From: Leptolyngbya sp. FACHB-321
GTDB lineage: Bacteria > Cyanobacteriota > Cyanobacteriia > Leptolyngbyales > Leptolyngbyaceae
NCBI RefSeq assembly: GCF_014695975.1
Contig: NZ_JACJPI010000046.1
Coordinates: 1 to 64,000, forward strand
Length of the DNA stretch: 64,000 nt
Direction: 5' to 3'
Positions 44,133-52,775 of the stretch are shown here, in pieces. Numbering within the stretch: position 1 is the stretch's first letter; each line of letters starts with the position of its first letter. The notes beneath the pieces are model-generated. The model was given only the letters and a program-made list of their open reading frames with translations, was not told the DNA's origin and did not search any database. The position numbers and the translations under genes were made by a program.

Positions 44133-46829
44133 CTAAACGGTTGACAGCTCACTGTTAATCGCAACTGGCTTTTTGTTAAACGTTAGGGCATTGTCAACCA
44201 AATCGATCAGGATAGTATCGCCTTCAGTGAAGGTGTTTTCCAAGATTTTGGTCGCGATCGGGTTTTGCAGTTGGCGTTGAATTGCCCGTTTCAGCGGACG
44301 AGCACCGTAGGTTGGGTCATAGCCTGCTGCTGCAATGAAGTTCTGAGCAGGAGTAGTAAGTTCCAGGGTGAGTTTCTGATCTGCCAGTAAAGACTGAATG
44401 CGGTTGAGTTGCAGACGTACGATCTGGCTCAGTTCGGTGCGGGTAAGGGTGTGGAAGATGATGGTGTCATCCACACGGTTGAGGAACTCAGGGCGGAAGT
44501 GCGATCGCAACGCATCGACCACTCGCTGCTGCATTTCTTCATAGCGGTCATCATCGCCCGACAAATCAAGAATATGATCACTGCCAATATTGCTGGTCAT
44601 CACAATGACCGTGTTGCAGAAGTCGGTAGTACGTCCCTGCCCATCGGTAATGCGTCCGTCATCCAGCACTTGCAGCAAGATATTGAACACATCAGGATGT
44701 GCCTTCTCGACTTCATCTAGCAGCACGACCGCATAGGGCTTACGACGGACAGATTCAGTCAACTGTCCACCTTCTTCGTACCCGATATAGCCCGGTGGTG
44801 CACCAATGACACGCATAACAGAGCTTTTGTCCATATATTCCGACATATCGAGCCGGATCATGGCATCGTCTGCGTCAAAGAGCGACTGTGCCAGCGCACG
44901 AGCCAGTTCAGTTTTGCCCACACCCGTTGGTCCCATAAACAGAAAGGAACCGATCGGTCGTCCCGGATCTTTCATCCCCGCACGGGCGCGACGAATGGCA
45001 GCAGAAACAGCTTCAACCGCTTCGATTTGACCGACCACACGCTGATGCAGGTGGCTCTCTAGCTGGAGTAGCTTTTGGCGTTCGGTTTCTAGGAGGCGAT
45101 TGACCGGAATGCCCGTCCAGTTAGCAACAATTTCGGCAATGTCAGACTCGGTGACTTGCTCGCGCAGAAGCGCTCCGCCATCAGACTGAATGACTCGCAG
45201 TTCTGCCTCGTACGCACCCCGTTCATCGCGAATGCGTGGCAGCACAGCATGATAGAGTTCGCCTGCTTTTTTAAGTTTGGCGTTGCGTTCGTACTCTTCG
45301 CTTGCCTTAGCAAGGTCTGCTTCTCGTTTAAGCTGCTGAATTTGCAGTTCGATTTGCTCTTCCTCTTCCTTCTTGGCATTGATGCCATCCAGCAAGCGTT
45401 TTTCGTTTCGCCAGTGAGAGTTAAGCTGCTCTTGCTTTTCGAGCAACTGCGTCATTTCTTGCTCAATCCGGTCTAACCGATCTTGCGCCGATCGTCCCGC
45501 ACCAAATACATTACCGGGGCTTTGCTTCTCAGTTTCTAACGACAGCTTTTCCATCTCAAGCTGCATGATGCGGCGATCGTACATTTCCAGCTCGGCTGGC
45601 TTAGAGGTGATCTCCATCTTCAGGTTGGCAGCGGCTTCGTCAATCAGATCGATCGCCTTGTCGGGTAGGAAGCGATCGGCGATGTAGCGAGACGAAAGCG
45701 TAGCAGCGGCAACCAGAGCCGAATCGGTAATTTTAACGCCATGATGCACTTCGTAGCGTTCTTTGAGACCACGCAGGATCGAAATCGCGTCTTCTACGCT
45801 GGGCTGATCGACAAAGACTTGCTGAAAGCGACGTTCCAGTGCTGCATCTTTCTCAATGTATTTGCGGTATTCATCGATCGTCGTCGCACCAATACAGCGC
45901 AGTTCGCCACGTGCCAGCAGGGGTTTCAGCAAATTGCCCGCATCCATTGCGCCCTGAGTGGCTCCAGCCCCAACGACCTGATGGATTTCATCAATAAACA
46001 GCACAATCTGTCCGTCAGAGTGGATGACTTCTTTGAGAATTGATCGCAACCGATCTTCAAAGTCACCACGATACTTTGCCCCTGCCAGCAGCGATCCCAT
46101 ATCCAGAGAGATCAGCCGCCGATTTTTCAGGGATTCTGGCACGTCACCATTGACGATGCGCTGTGCCAAGGCTTCGACGATCGCCGTTTTACCAACCCCT
46201 GGTTCACCAATCAAGACCGGATTATTCTTTGTACGGCGAGAGAGCACTCGCACCACCCTGCGGATTTCTTCATCGCGACCAATGACTGGGTCAGTTTTGC
46301 CTGCTCTCGCCTTTTCGGTAAGATCTTGCCCGTATTTTTCGAGCGCGGCATAGCGATTTTCGGGGTTTTGATCGGTTACTTTCTGGCTGCCACGCACATC
46401 ACGAATGACCGTTTCTAGCTGTTTGGCATCGACATTGAAACCACGCAGTAACCGCAGACCCAACCGTGAATCGGTCGCGAACCCCAGCAGCAGGTGTTCA
46501 ACCGAAATAAACTCGTCTTTCCAGCCTTCGCGTGCTTCCTCAGCACGATCGAGCATGATATCCAGGTTGCGTCCCAGGTAAAGTTGCTCATTACTAGGCA
46601 CTTTAGGCTGTCGCCGGACAAAATCTTCAATCTGCTGCCATAAGCGCGTAGTATCAACGCCTGCTTTTGTAAAAACCTTCGTCGCCAGACCGTCTTTTTG
46701 TTCTAGCAGAGTAATGATCAGGTGTTCTACTTCCAGTTGCTGTTGTTTGTAGCGGCGAACAACATCCTGCGCCTGTACGATCGCTTCCCATGCTTTGTCT
46801 GTGAACTTATTCGGGTCAGTGGGCTGCAT
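44133..46829 (-). CDS. clpB: ATP-dependent disaggregase ClpB
   Basis: An 898-residue AAA+ hexamer subunit that resolves aggregates with DnaK. The N-terminal Clp repeats (about 1-150) contain [24 protein letters not shown]1 has IGEPGVGKT (Walker A, about 205-213) and LFIDEIHQ. The coiled-coil middle domain spans roughly 400-540 ([13 protein letters not shown] through [15 protein letters not shown]). NBD2 has GPTGVGKT (about 627) and [12 protein letters not shown]. Cyanobacteria usually have one or two ClpB; which paralog this is cannot be read directly. [21 protein letters not shown] is the pore-loop region. The ATG is at 46827-46829. A TATACT-like -10 element lies upstream on the minus strand. 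Confidence 0.97.
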   Translation of the reverse strand: MQPTDPNKFTDKAWEAIVQAQDVVRRYKQQQLEVEHLIITLLEQKDGLATKVFTKAGVDTTRLWQQIEDFVRRQPKVPSNEQLYLGRNLDIMLDRAEEAREGWKDEFISVEHLLLGFATDSRLGLRLLRGFNVDAKQLETVIRDVRGSQKVTDQNPENRYAALEKYGQDLTEKARAGKTDPVIGRDEEIRRVVRVLSRRTKNNPVLIGEPGVGKTAIVEALAQRIVNGDVPESLKNRRLISLDMGSLLAGAKYRGDFEDRLRSILKEVIHSDGQIVLFIDEIHQVVGAGATQGAMDAGNLLKPLLARGELRCIGATTIDEYRKYIEKDAALERRFQQVFVDQPSVEDAISILRGLKERYEVHHGVKITDSALVAAATLSSRYIADRFLPDKAIDLIDEAAANLKMEITSKPAELEMYDRRIMQLEMEKLSLETEKQSPGNVFGAGRSAQDRLDRIEQEMTQLLEKQEQLNSHWRNEKRLLDGINAKKEEEEQIELQIQQLKREADLAKASEEYERNAKLKKAGELYHAVLPRIRDERGAYEAELRVIQSDGGALLREQVTESDIAEIVANWTGIPVNRLLETERQKLLQLESHLHQRVVGQIEAVEAVSAAIRRARAGMKDPGRPIGSFLFMGPTGVGKTELARALAQSLFDADDAMIRLDMSEYMDKSSVMRVIGAPPGYIGYEEGGQLTESVRRKPYAVVLLDEVEKAHPDVFNILLQVLDDGRITDGQGRTTDFCNTVIVMTSNIGSDHILDLSGDDDRYEEMQQRVVDALRSHFRPEFLNRVDDTIIFHTLTRTELSQIVRLQLNRIQSLLADQKLTLELTTPAQNFIAAAGYDPTYGARPLKRAIQRQLQNPIATKILENTFTEGDTILIDLVDNALTFNKKPVAINSELSTV

Positions 46830-46942
46830 TGTGAGTCTTAAATTTACAAGTATAAATACAGTGACGCTAGCGCTTTTAGTATAACGAGATTAACGATCGG
46901 CTATCAGTTAACGACCAGTAGAAACGTTAGACAGCACGTTCG

Positions 46943-48589
46943 TTAAAACGAATACACCAGACGTAGGAACCATTGAAAGATAGTACCGCGATCGCGATTG
47001 TCAGGATTGCTCACTACGGTTAGAGCTGGTGTAACACTGATGTTGTCGTTAAGCAAGAAGCTGTAGAACACTTCAATATTGGTCTGTGTCGCATCGCCCA
47101 GGTCTTTTTCGACAAACGGTTGCCCGATCGCAATGCCAGCTGTAGAGCCAGGGATGAACAACTGCCGTGCGACAAAGCCGATCGACCAGCTTTTAGGATT
47201 CAGGTCTAAGTCTTGATTCAACAGTGGATTGAAGCCCTCATAGCTGCCAATCGCAAACCGACCGAAGACAGCGAACTGGCGATTGAAAGCCCATTCGGCA
47301 TTGATGCCGCCTGCAAAAATATCCACATTATTCACGGTTGCCTTCGTTAGCTGAAACCGAGCAATGATGTTTTTGCTAAAGTCATACTCGACTTCCAGGC
47401 TACCCTGGTTGCGATCGCCAAACAAACCACCATCAGTAATGTCAGCGTTGGGACGTGATGCATCCGCTGCCACATACAGCGCCCGCACAATCAGCGGTAG
47501 GTTCGCTGGTTTCCAGGTCAGTACGGCTCCGGCACCACCTACGCGATCGATCTGATTTTGCACAATCAGCGGATTGTTGAGAAAAAAACTGGAGGAAAAC
47601 GTTTCGGTAGAGTCGTTTGCAAAGCGGTTGTAGTCAATGAAATCTCGTGGCGACAGTCGCGCCCCAACCGTGAGGTTAAAACCGGGTGCAGGCTGAAAGG
47701 AGTAGGACAAGTTGCTGAGGCGCACCGCACTTGCAACCCCAACGTAATCTAAGCCACCACCGCCTGCCAGCAAGCCCAGTGTTCCTAACAGGTTTTGTTC
47801 ACGCTCTTGGGCACGTCCGATCGCATCGTTACCGTTGTTGCCAGCTTCCAGTTGCGTTGAGAGCGCACCATTGGGTGCAAAGCTTGTGATGAGGTTAAGG
47901 CGAGTGCGCGACAGCACGGTACCGCGAGCATTAGAGCCATCCGTAAACACTAAAACTGATTGCCCCGATAGTTTAGTGGTAGTGGAAAACTGATTCTGCT
48001 CCAGAATAGTAACTTGCTGGTCAAGCTGATTAGCACGCTCACGCAAATCGGTCGCGATCACTCCATAGGATGCCTGAAGCTGCTGTACGGTAGCAAGATC
48101 TTCCCGCAACTGGGCAACATTGCCACGACCGACGACATATTGCTGCGAAATAACATCCAGCACACGCGCCAATCCTGCCGCAAATTCGTTGCGTGTCAGT
48201 GCTTGATTGCCCCGAAACGTGCCGTTTGGATAGCCGATCGCCACATCATACCGTTCAGCAAGCGACTGTAAAGCCTGATACGCCCAATCAGTCGGACGCA
48301 CGTCGCTCAACGCAGCCACCGATTGCACCTGCGCCATTGCATCATTAGCTGGTTCTATACAGTCAGATTCAAGGCGATCCGGCTGTACCTGTAGCGATTC
48401 TGGCTGTACCTGTGGTGGTATAAAAGGACAATCTAACGAGGGGCGCTCATCAAGCGGCACGACCTCTGAAAGCTCCGCAGGTTCTACTACAGAGTCATGA
48501 TTAGGAATAGGGGTTGTCCACCCAGGCAAAGTCTGGCAGAGCACTCCCAGACTACCCAACCCTCTAGCCAACCAGTTTTTTTTACTCAC
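46943..48589 (-). CDS. SLH-domain outer-membrane porin (som/iron-uptake type)
   Basis: A 548-residue exported porin. An N-terminal signal-like stretch (residues 4-25, WLARGLGSLGVLCQTLPGW) is followed by a long acidic region, an SLH domain (DVRPTDWAYQALQSLAERYDVAIGYPNGTFRGNQALTRNEFAAGLARVLDVI), a coiled coil (LREDLATVQQLQASYGVIATDLRERANQLDQQVTILEQ) and an OprB-like beta barrel ending in the aromatic pattern FLRLVYSF. Cyanobacterial porins of this type form the main outer-membrane channels. The start is GTG at 48587-48589, with a strong Shine-Dalgarno AGGAG six bases upstream that overlaps the Yfr1 complement. A longer frame to 48634 has no ribosome site. Confidence 0.93.
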   Translation of the reverse strand: MSKKNWLARGLGSLGVLCQTLPGWTTPIPNHDSVVEPAELSEVVPLDERPSLDCPFIPPQVQPESLQVQPDRLESDCIEPANDAMAQVQSVAALSDVRPTDWAYQALQSLAERYDVAIGYPNGTFRGNQALTRNEFAAGLARVLDVISQQYVVGRGNVAQLREDLATVQQLQASYGVIATDLRERANQLDQQVTILEQNQFSTTTKLSGQSVLVFTDGSNARGTVLSRTRLNLITSFAPNGALSTQLEAGNNGNDAIGRAQEREQNLLGTLGLLAGGGGLDYVGVASAVRLSNLSYSFQPAPGFNLTVGARLSPRDFIDYNRFANDSTETFSSSFFLNNPLIVQNQIDRVGGAGAVLTWKPANLPLIVRALYVAADASRPNADITDGGLFGDRNQGSLEVEYDFSKNIIARFQLTKATVNNVDIFAGGINAEWAFNRQFAVFGRFAIGSYEGFNPLLNQDLDLNPKSWSIGFVARQLFIPGSTAGIAIGQPFVEKDLGDATQTNIEVFYSFLLNDNISVTPALTVVSNPDNRDRGTIFQWFLRLVYSF

Positions 48590-48594
48590 ACCAC

Positions 48595-48605
48595 ACTCCT
48601 CACAC
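48595..48605 (-). promoter_or_regulatory. Ribosome binding site with Yfr1 complement
   Basis: On the minus strand the porin mRNA reads GUGUGAGGAGU directly before the start codon (six bases after the SD to GTG at 48589). This is the exact 11-nt complement of ACUCCUCACAC, the single-stranded conserved core of the cyanobacterial sRNA Yfr1, which is known to repress porin (som) translation in Prochlorococcus. Pairing here would cover the Shine-Dalgarno element. Confidence 0.8.
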
Positions 48606-48679
48606 GGTTCGCTGGGTCTGCCTAATAAAGACAACCCAAGTTAGACCTATCAGGAGTTTACACGGTCGATCGGTCATTA

Positions 48680-48882
48680 GGGTGAGGGGAGCGAGGGGGA
48701 TCAAAAGGAGACGCAAGGGAAGGAGAGGGGAAAGTAAGGGGAGGGAAGGGGGAGCAAGGGAAGGGGAAGCAGAAGAAGGGAAAACAAGGGTGGAAAGGCG
48801 TTTTGCATTTGAGTAAGCCAGTCAAACCGAGCCTTGGAGCAAACTGTTTCTCTGCCCCCCCACTCTCTATTCCCCATTCCCC
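48680..48882. repeat. G/A-rich tract and pyrimidine tail upstream of the porin gene
   Basis: From about 48680 to 48790 the plus strand is nearly all G and A (for example GGGAAGGAGAGGGGAAAG and GGGGAGGGAAGGGGGAG), and from about 48855 a C/T-rich piece (CCCCCCCACTCTCTATTCCC) follows, up to the glyoxalase stop codon. It is the longest copy of the dispersed purine/pyrimidine repeat. It lies roughly 90-290 bases before the porin start codon. Confidence 0.7.
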
Positions 48883-49314
48883 TTAAACACCCGCCGTTTG
48901 GGCCTGCTGTTCCGCTTTGCCTGATCCCTGGCTGCCTAGTTGAATCAGCTCTACTTTGTAGCCGTTAGGATCTTCGACAAAGGCGATGACGGTCGAGCCA
49001 TGTTTCATCGGTCCTGGTTCGCGGGTAACTTTGCCGCCTCGATCGCGGATTTCAGCACAGGTTGCGTAAATATCATCAACGCCGATCGCGATATGACCAT
49101 AGGCGTCACCCAGGTTGTAAGCCTCGGTGCCCCAGTTGTATGTGAGTTCCAAAACGGTGTGATCGGCTTCTTCGCCATAGCCCACAAACGCCAGAGTAAA
49201 TTCGCCGCCTGGATAATCCTTCCGGCGCAGCAGCTTCATCCCCAGAAGATCGCAATAAAACTGAAGAGATTCATCCAGGTTGCCAACGCGCAGCATGGTG
49301 TGGAGTAGTCGCAT
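48883..49314 (-). CDS. gloA: Lactoylglutathione lyase (glyoxalase I)
   Basis: A 143-residue metal-dependent enzyme that isomerises the methylglyoxal-glutathione hemithioacetal. The first half begins [47 protein letters not shown], the second has [24 protein letters not shown] and [12 protein letters not shown]. The two metal-binding His and two Glu are at H5, HTVLEL (E), GHIAI (H) and KVELIQ (E). The tail of 15 residues ([16 protein letters not shown]) is variable. ATG at 49312-49314 is chosen; an upstream ATG in frame at 49357-49359 gives an unlikely leader. GntR regulator upstream on the same strand. Confidence 0.95.
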   Translation of the reverse strand: MRLLHTMLRVGNLDESLQFYCDLLGMKLLRRKDYPGGEFTLAFVGYGEEADHTVLELTYNWGTEAYNLGDAYGHIAIGVDDIYATCAEIRDRGGKVTREPGPMKHGSTVIAFVEDPNGYKVELIQLGSQGSGKAEQQAQTAGV

Positions 49315-49398
49315 TGCTAATGCCTCATGTGGTTTGCTGCTTCTATAGTAAGCATTCAACCGTTGATGAAGCTTCAGTCTAAGCAGTCACATTGCAAG

Positions 49399-50382
49399 TT
49401 ACTCCAAACCAAGCTCTCGCTTGAGCAGTTCGATCGACTTCGAGACGATGAAATTCTCACAGCAAATGAGCTGCGGTGGACGGATCAGGTCTTCTCGAGC
49501 GGCAGAAATGGCAGTCTTTACAGCAGCACAGCTTGCCTGATCGCTAATGATAGTCTGAGCACTCCGGACGATCGCTCCCAACTTGTAGCCATCGCCAACT
49601 TGAGCCGTCATGACCAACAGTTCATCGCCCCGTAGACTGTGAATAATGACTTCCGCAACGCCAACCGTGCCAGAGCTAAGGCTGACAACCCCGATGCAGG
49701 TGCCTTTAGCTAAACGCTTAATCAGCTTAATTTCGGAGTCAAAGTCATAAATATCAACTGGAATCACGCGCACCGACTTGGGAGCCGCGATCGCTTCTGC
49801 CTCAGCAATGAAATAACGACTGGTGACAACTGTGCCAGAGCGAGTTTGATCCAATATTTGCTCTAACTCTTCGATCGGTACAAGCTGCACAGGGATGTTC
49901 AGCGCCCGCTCTAGCTCACGTACAATCACTTCTCCGGCACCAATATCGTGAGTCGGAGCCGTCACCAAGACCTGAGCGCTACAGCGCAAGCGCCAGTCAA
50001 TTTCTGCCAAAAAAAGCTCACGCGCCTGATTGAGCGAACAGCCAAGCTTCAGCAAATCATCTAGGCTGTTTTGAACAACTTTGTATGCCTCTGGATGCTG
50101 ATCAAGAATGGGCGATCGCACTTTTGCAACGTCTTCATGGGTCTGTTCTCGCACATAAATGCCAGACCCTGCTTGTGCATCAACAACACCTGCATCTTCT
50201 AGCTGGCGATAGACTTTGCTAATCGTATTGCGATGTAAACCCGTTTGCATTGCCAACTGACGTGTACTAGGCAAACGGTGTCCCGGTGGATATTGGCGCG
50301 ACGCGATCGCAAACAGAATTTGGTTATAAAGCTGTGTCGATGCCGGAATGTCGCTCTCCGTCTGAATATGAAATTGAACCAT
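49399..50382 (-). CDS. GntR-family transcriptional regulator
   Basis: A 327-residue regulator. The winged-helix N-terminal domain (residues 5-75) reads TQLYNQILFAIASRQYPPGHRLPSTRQLAMQTGLHRNTISKVYRQLEDAGVVDAQAGSGIYV, the GntR signature. A 200-residue C-terminal effector domain follows (LAEIDWRLRCSAQVLVTAPTHDIGAGEVIVRELERALNIPVQLVP), which is longer than in the FadR or HutC subfamilies. One well-studied cyanobacterial member, Sll1961, affects photosystem ratio; whether this is its ortholog is not shown. ATG at 50380-50382 follows GGAGGCTCTTGT with a strong GGAGG. Confidence 0.88.
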   Translation of the reverse strand: MVQFHIQTESDIPASTQLYNQILFAIASRQYPPGHRLPSTRQLAMQTGLHRNTISKVYRQLEDAGVVDAQAGSGIYVREQTHEDVAKVRSPILDQHPEAYKVVQNSLDDLLKLGCSLNQARELFLAEIDWRLRCSAQVLVTAPTHDIGAGEVIVRELERALNIPVQLVPIEELEQILDQTRSGTVVTSRYFIAEAEAIAAPKSVRVIPVDIYDFDSEIKLIKRLAKGTCIGVVSLSSGTVGVAEVIIHSLRGDELLVMTAQVGDGYKLGAIVRSAQTIISDQASCAAVKTAISAAREDLIRPPQLICCENFIVSKSIELLKRELGLE

Positions 50383-50939
50383 ACAAGAGCCTCCACGCGC
50401 TCTAAAGGAAGCGTTTAACGATGCGACTAGTCGTAGGGATCACACATCTTTAGTTAAGTTACATTTTAGATGCTGCACTCCCTGATGCAGCACTGGTGGT
50501 TTACACCCTTCGTAAACCTAGCGGCTTCAAGGCTAACAAGACTTCACCCAGACAGGTGCAATGTCACGCCAGTAGCAAAGGGCTTGGCAACACAGCAAGC
50601 ACTGTCGGTTCGCATAGCAGTTTGCTCTCATAAGCGACCGACCACGAGGAAAAATCAAACTGGTACAAGATGCCATGTGAAAAAAGAGTAATGTTTTTTT
50701 TGCTACCACCAACATCATTACGGCAGTAGTTGCGCTGGTCAGGACGCTGTGGCAACTTCTGAGAGGACAATGAACTAACGCAATCACGTGACCAGCTAGA
50801 GCAACCTGTCACCCTGTTTATGTAGGAAGAGGCTCAATGTCTCATGACGGTTGTTTCATAACGGTTGTCAAAACGACTGCTAATTACTGAATCTGAACCG
50901 CCCTTTACTAGACAAACACTTACCAGGCAAACACTGATC
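50383..50939. other. 557-base spacer with a hairpin
   Basis: The gap separates divergent genes. TGCTGCA (50471-50477) and TGCAGCA (50486-50492) form a perfect 7-bp stem about 90 bases upstream of the GntR gene, a candidate operator or leader structure. Short ORFs on both strands (50470-50691, 50533-50812) show no family features. No gene is called. Confidence 0.4.
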
Positions 50940-51686
50940 ATGACTAGCCACATTCAGGCTACTGCTGTGCAAATCCCCAATGATGGCTTGCAAATAGATG
51001 CCCATCTTGCCCAACCAATAGGTAGTGGCACCTACCCTGGTATCGTCGTCATTCAGGAAATCTGGGGTGTCAATAGCCACATTCGCAGTGTCACGGAGCG
51101 TCTTGCTCAAGAAGGCTATGTCGCGATCGCGCCTGCTATTTTTCAGCGCAGTGCCCCTGGCTTTGAGGGCAATTACGATGCTGATAGTACAACTCTGGGT
51201 CGCCAGTACAAAGAGGCAACCAAAGCCGATGAACTGTTAAGTGATGTGCAAGCGACGATCGCCTATCTCCAAACCTTACCGGCAGTGAAAGGAAACGCGA
51301 TCGGCGCGATCGGTTTCTGTTTTGGTGGTCACGTTGTCTACCTAGCAGCGACCCTGCCAGCTATCAAAGCGACTGCATCCTTTTACGGTGCTGGTATTGC
51401 AACCATGACCCCTGGTGGTGGTAAGCCCACCCTCACCCGCACCCCAGAGATTAAAGGCACACTCTACGCTTTTTTTGGTACGACTGATCCGCTGATTCCA
51501 GTAGAGCAAATCGAGCAGGTCGAAGACGCTCTTAAGGCACATCAAATCGACCATCGCTTTTTTCGCTATCCGTCTGGGCACGGTTTTTTCTGCGATCAAC
51601 GCCCTGACTATAACCCTGAAGCCGCTGCTGATGCCTGGGAGAAGGTGAAGGAATTGTTTGGACGAGTTTTGAAGGCAGAGGAATAA
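50940..51686 (+). CDS. Dienelactone hydrolase family protein
   Basis: A 248-residue alpha/beta hydrolase: ATAVQIPNDGLQIDAHLAQPIGSGTYPGIVVIQEIWGVNSHIRSVTERLAQEGYVAIAP, then AIGAIGFCFGGHVVYLAA where the nucleophile is Cys in GFCFGG, then FFGTTDPLIPVEQIE (Asp) and FFRYPSGHGFFCDQRP (His). This is the Cys-His-Asp triad of dienelactone hydrolase. Natural substrates in cyanobacteria are not known. The reading frame begins upstream at 50865, but ATG at 50940 (TCATGACTAGC) starts the family core. Confidence 0.9.
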   Translation: MTSHIQATAVQIPNDGLQIDAHLAQPIGSGTYPGIVVIQEIWGVNSHIRSVTERLAQEGYVAIAPAIFQRSAPGFEGNYDADSTTLGRQYKEATKADELLSDVQATIAYLQTLPAVKGNAIGAIGFCFGGHVVYLAATLPAIKATASFYGAGIATMTPGGGKPTLTRTPEIKGTLYAFFGTTDPLIPVEQIEQVEDALKAHQIDHRFFRYPSGHGFFCDQRPDYNPEAAADAWEKVKELFGRVLKAEE

Positions 51687-51831
51687 AGGGTAAAGGACAG
51701 GGGAGGCTAAGGATGCAGGGGAGGTAGGGGAAGCAAAACCCAGCTTAAAGCTCAAAATCCCTCTTTCCTTGCATCACCTCTTCTCTTGCATCGCCTCTCC
51801 CTCTAATCCCGCTGCTCTCTTTCCGCCCCCG
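51684..51831 (+). repeat. Dispersed purine/pyrimidine repeat between dienelactone hydrolase and S1 genes
   Basis: The purine arm GGGGAGGCTAAGGATGCAGGG plus GGAGGTAGGGGAAGC and the pyrimidine arm CCCTCTTTCCTTGCATCACC, CTCTTCTCTTGCATCGCC and CTCTCCCTCTAATCCC flank the centre AGCTTAAAGCTCAAAATC. The arms can base-pair imperfectly over tens of bases. The S1 start codon is 43 bases to the right. Confidence 0.65.
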
Positions 51832-51873
51832 CAACGGACTATAGTAAGAAAGCCGACTACGATCGCTTGTCTC

Positions 51874-52773
51874 ATGGAAGCTAAATCCGCTCGTTCAGCC
51901 AGTGAGTCCTTTTCAATGGAGGACTTTGAAAAAGCGCTGGAGCAACATAACTATCAATTTCAGCAAGGGCAGATGATTTCGGGTAAAGCTGTCAATTACG
52001 AAATTGATGGCATTTATGTCGATATTGGCGCGAAGTCCCTTGCCTTTTTGCCTGCCAATGAAGCTAGCCTGCGGGGTGTTACAGACCCGTCGGCGATCGT
52101 GCCCCTCCACGAAGAGCGTGAGTTTCTCATCATCCGCGAACAAGATGGCGATGGACAGGTCACGCTTTCGCTGAAGCAGTTGGAGATCAAGCAAGCCTGG
52201 GATCGGTTGGCAGAAACTCAAGCTAGCAATCAGAGTTATCAGGTAAGAGTCACAGGCGTTAATAAAGGTGGCGTTACAGTTGATATTCAGGGGTTACGGG
52301 GCTTCATTCCACGATCGCACCTGGTTGAACGCGAAGATTTGGAAGCGCTCAAAGGCACCACACTCAGCGCGAGCATTCTAGAAATTGACCAGGCTCGCGA
52401 TAAGTTAGTGCTGTCAAACCGTCTTGCCACCCGCTCTGCCAGTTTCAGTCAGCTCGAAATTGGGCAACTGGTCGATGGCAAAGTTGCCAGTATTAAACCC
52501 TTTGGTGTGTTTGTTGAATTTGGCGGTACCACGGGACTACTCCACATCAACCAGATCAGCAAAAACTACGTCCAAGCCCTAACAGGTTTATTTCAGGTTG
52601 GGCAACCGATTAAAGCCATGATTGCAGGTCTTGACGAGGGCAAAGGCAGAATTTCCCTTTCCACGAAAGTGCTCGAAAACTTCCCTGGGGAAATGCTGGA
52701 AAAACCAGCTGATGTCATGGCAGAAGCAGAATCGCGTCAAGAACGGGCGAGAAAAGCGATTCTAGGAGAGTAA
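51874..52773 (+). CDS. S1-domain RNA-binding protein (ribosomal protein S1-like)
   Basis: A 299-residue protein with three S1 (OB-fold) repeats: QMISGKAVNYEIDGIYVDIGAKSLAFLPANEA (about 31-62), YQVRVTGVNKGGVTVDIQGLRGFIPRSHL (about 120-148) and IGQLVDGKVASIKPFGVFVEFGGTTGLLHINQIS (about 194-228). Cyanobacterial S1 proteins have about three repeats, against six in E. coli. The short acidic N-terminal helix region (MEAKSARSASESFSMEDFEKALEQH) starts at the ATG 51874. A longer frame from 51769 would run through the pyrimidine-rich repeat and is rejected. It is followed two bases later by tab2, so they are coexpressed. Confidence 0.88.
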   Translation: MEAKSARSASESFSMEDFEKALEQHNYQFQQGQMISGKAVNYEIDGIYVDIGAKSLAFLPANEASLRGVTDPSAIVPLHEEREFLIIREQDGDGQVTLSLKQLEIKQAWDRLAETQASNQSYQVRVTGVNKGGVTVDIQGLRGFIPRSHLVEREDLEALKGTTLSASILEIDQARDKLVLSNRLATRSASFSQLEIGQLVDGKVASIKPFGVFVEFGGTTGLLHINQISKNYVQALTGLFQVGQPIKAMIAGLDEGKGRISLSTKVLENFPGEMLEKPADVMAEAESRQERARKAILGE

Positions 52774-52775
52774 GG

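Noticed and set aside
48560-48650. A Yfr1 gene on the plus strand around ACTCCTCACAC
   Set aside because: The motif is there, but it is antisense to the porin ribosome site and lacks the two flanking hairpins and the T-run that define Yfr1. The target reading is better.
51769-51873. Longer N-terminus for the S1-domain gene from ATG 51769
   Set aside because: The extra 35 residues are encoded by the pyrimidine arm of a repeat and give Pro/Ser sequence not expected for S1; ATG 51874 starts the normal family N-terminus.
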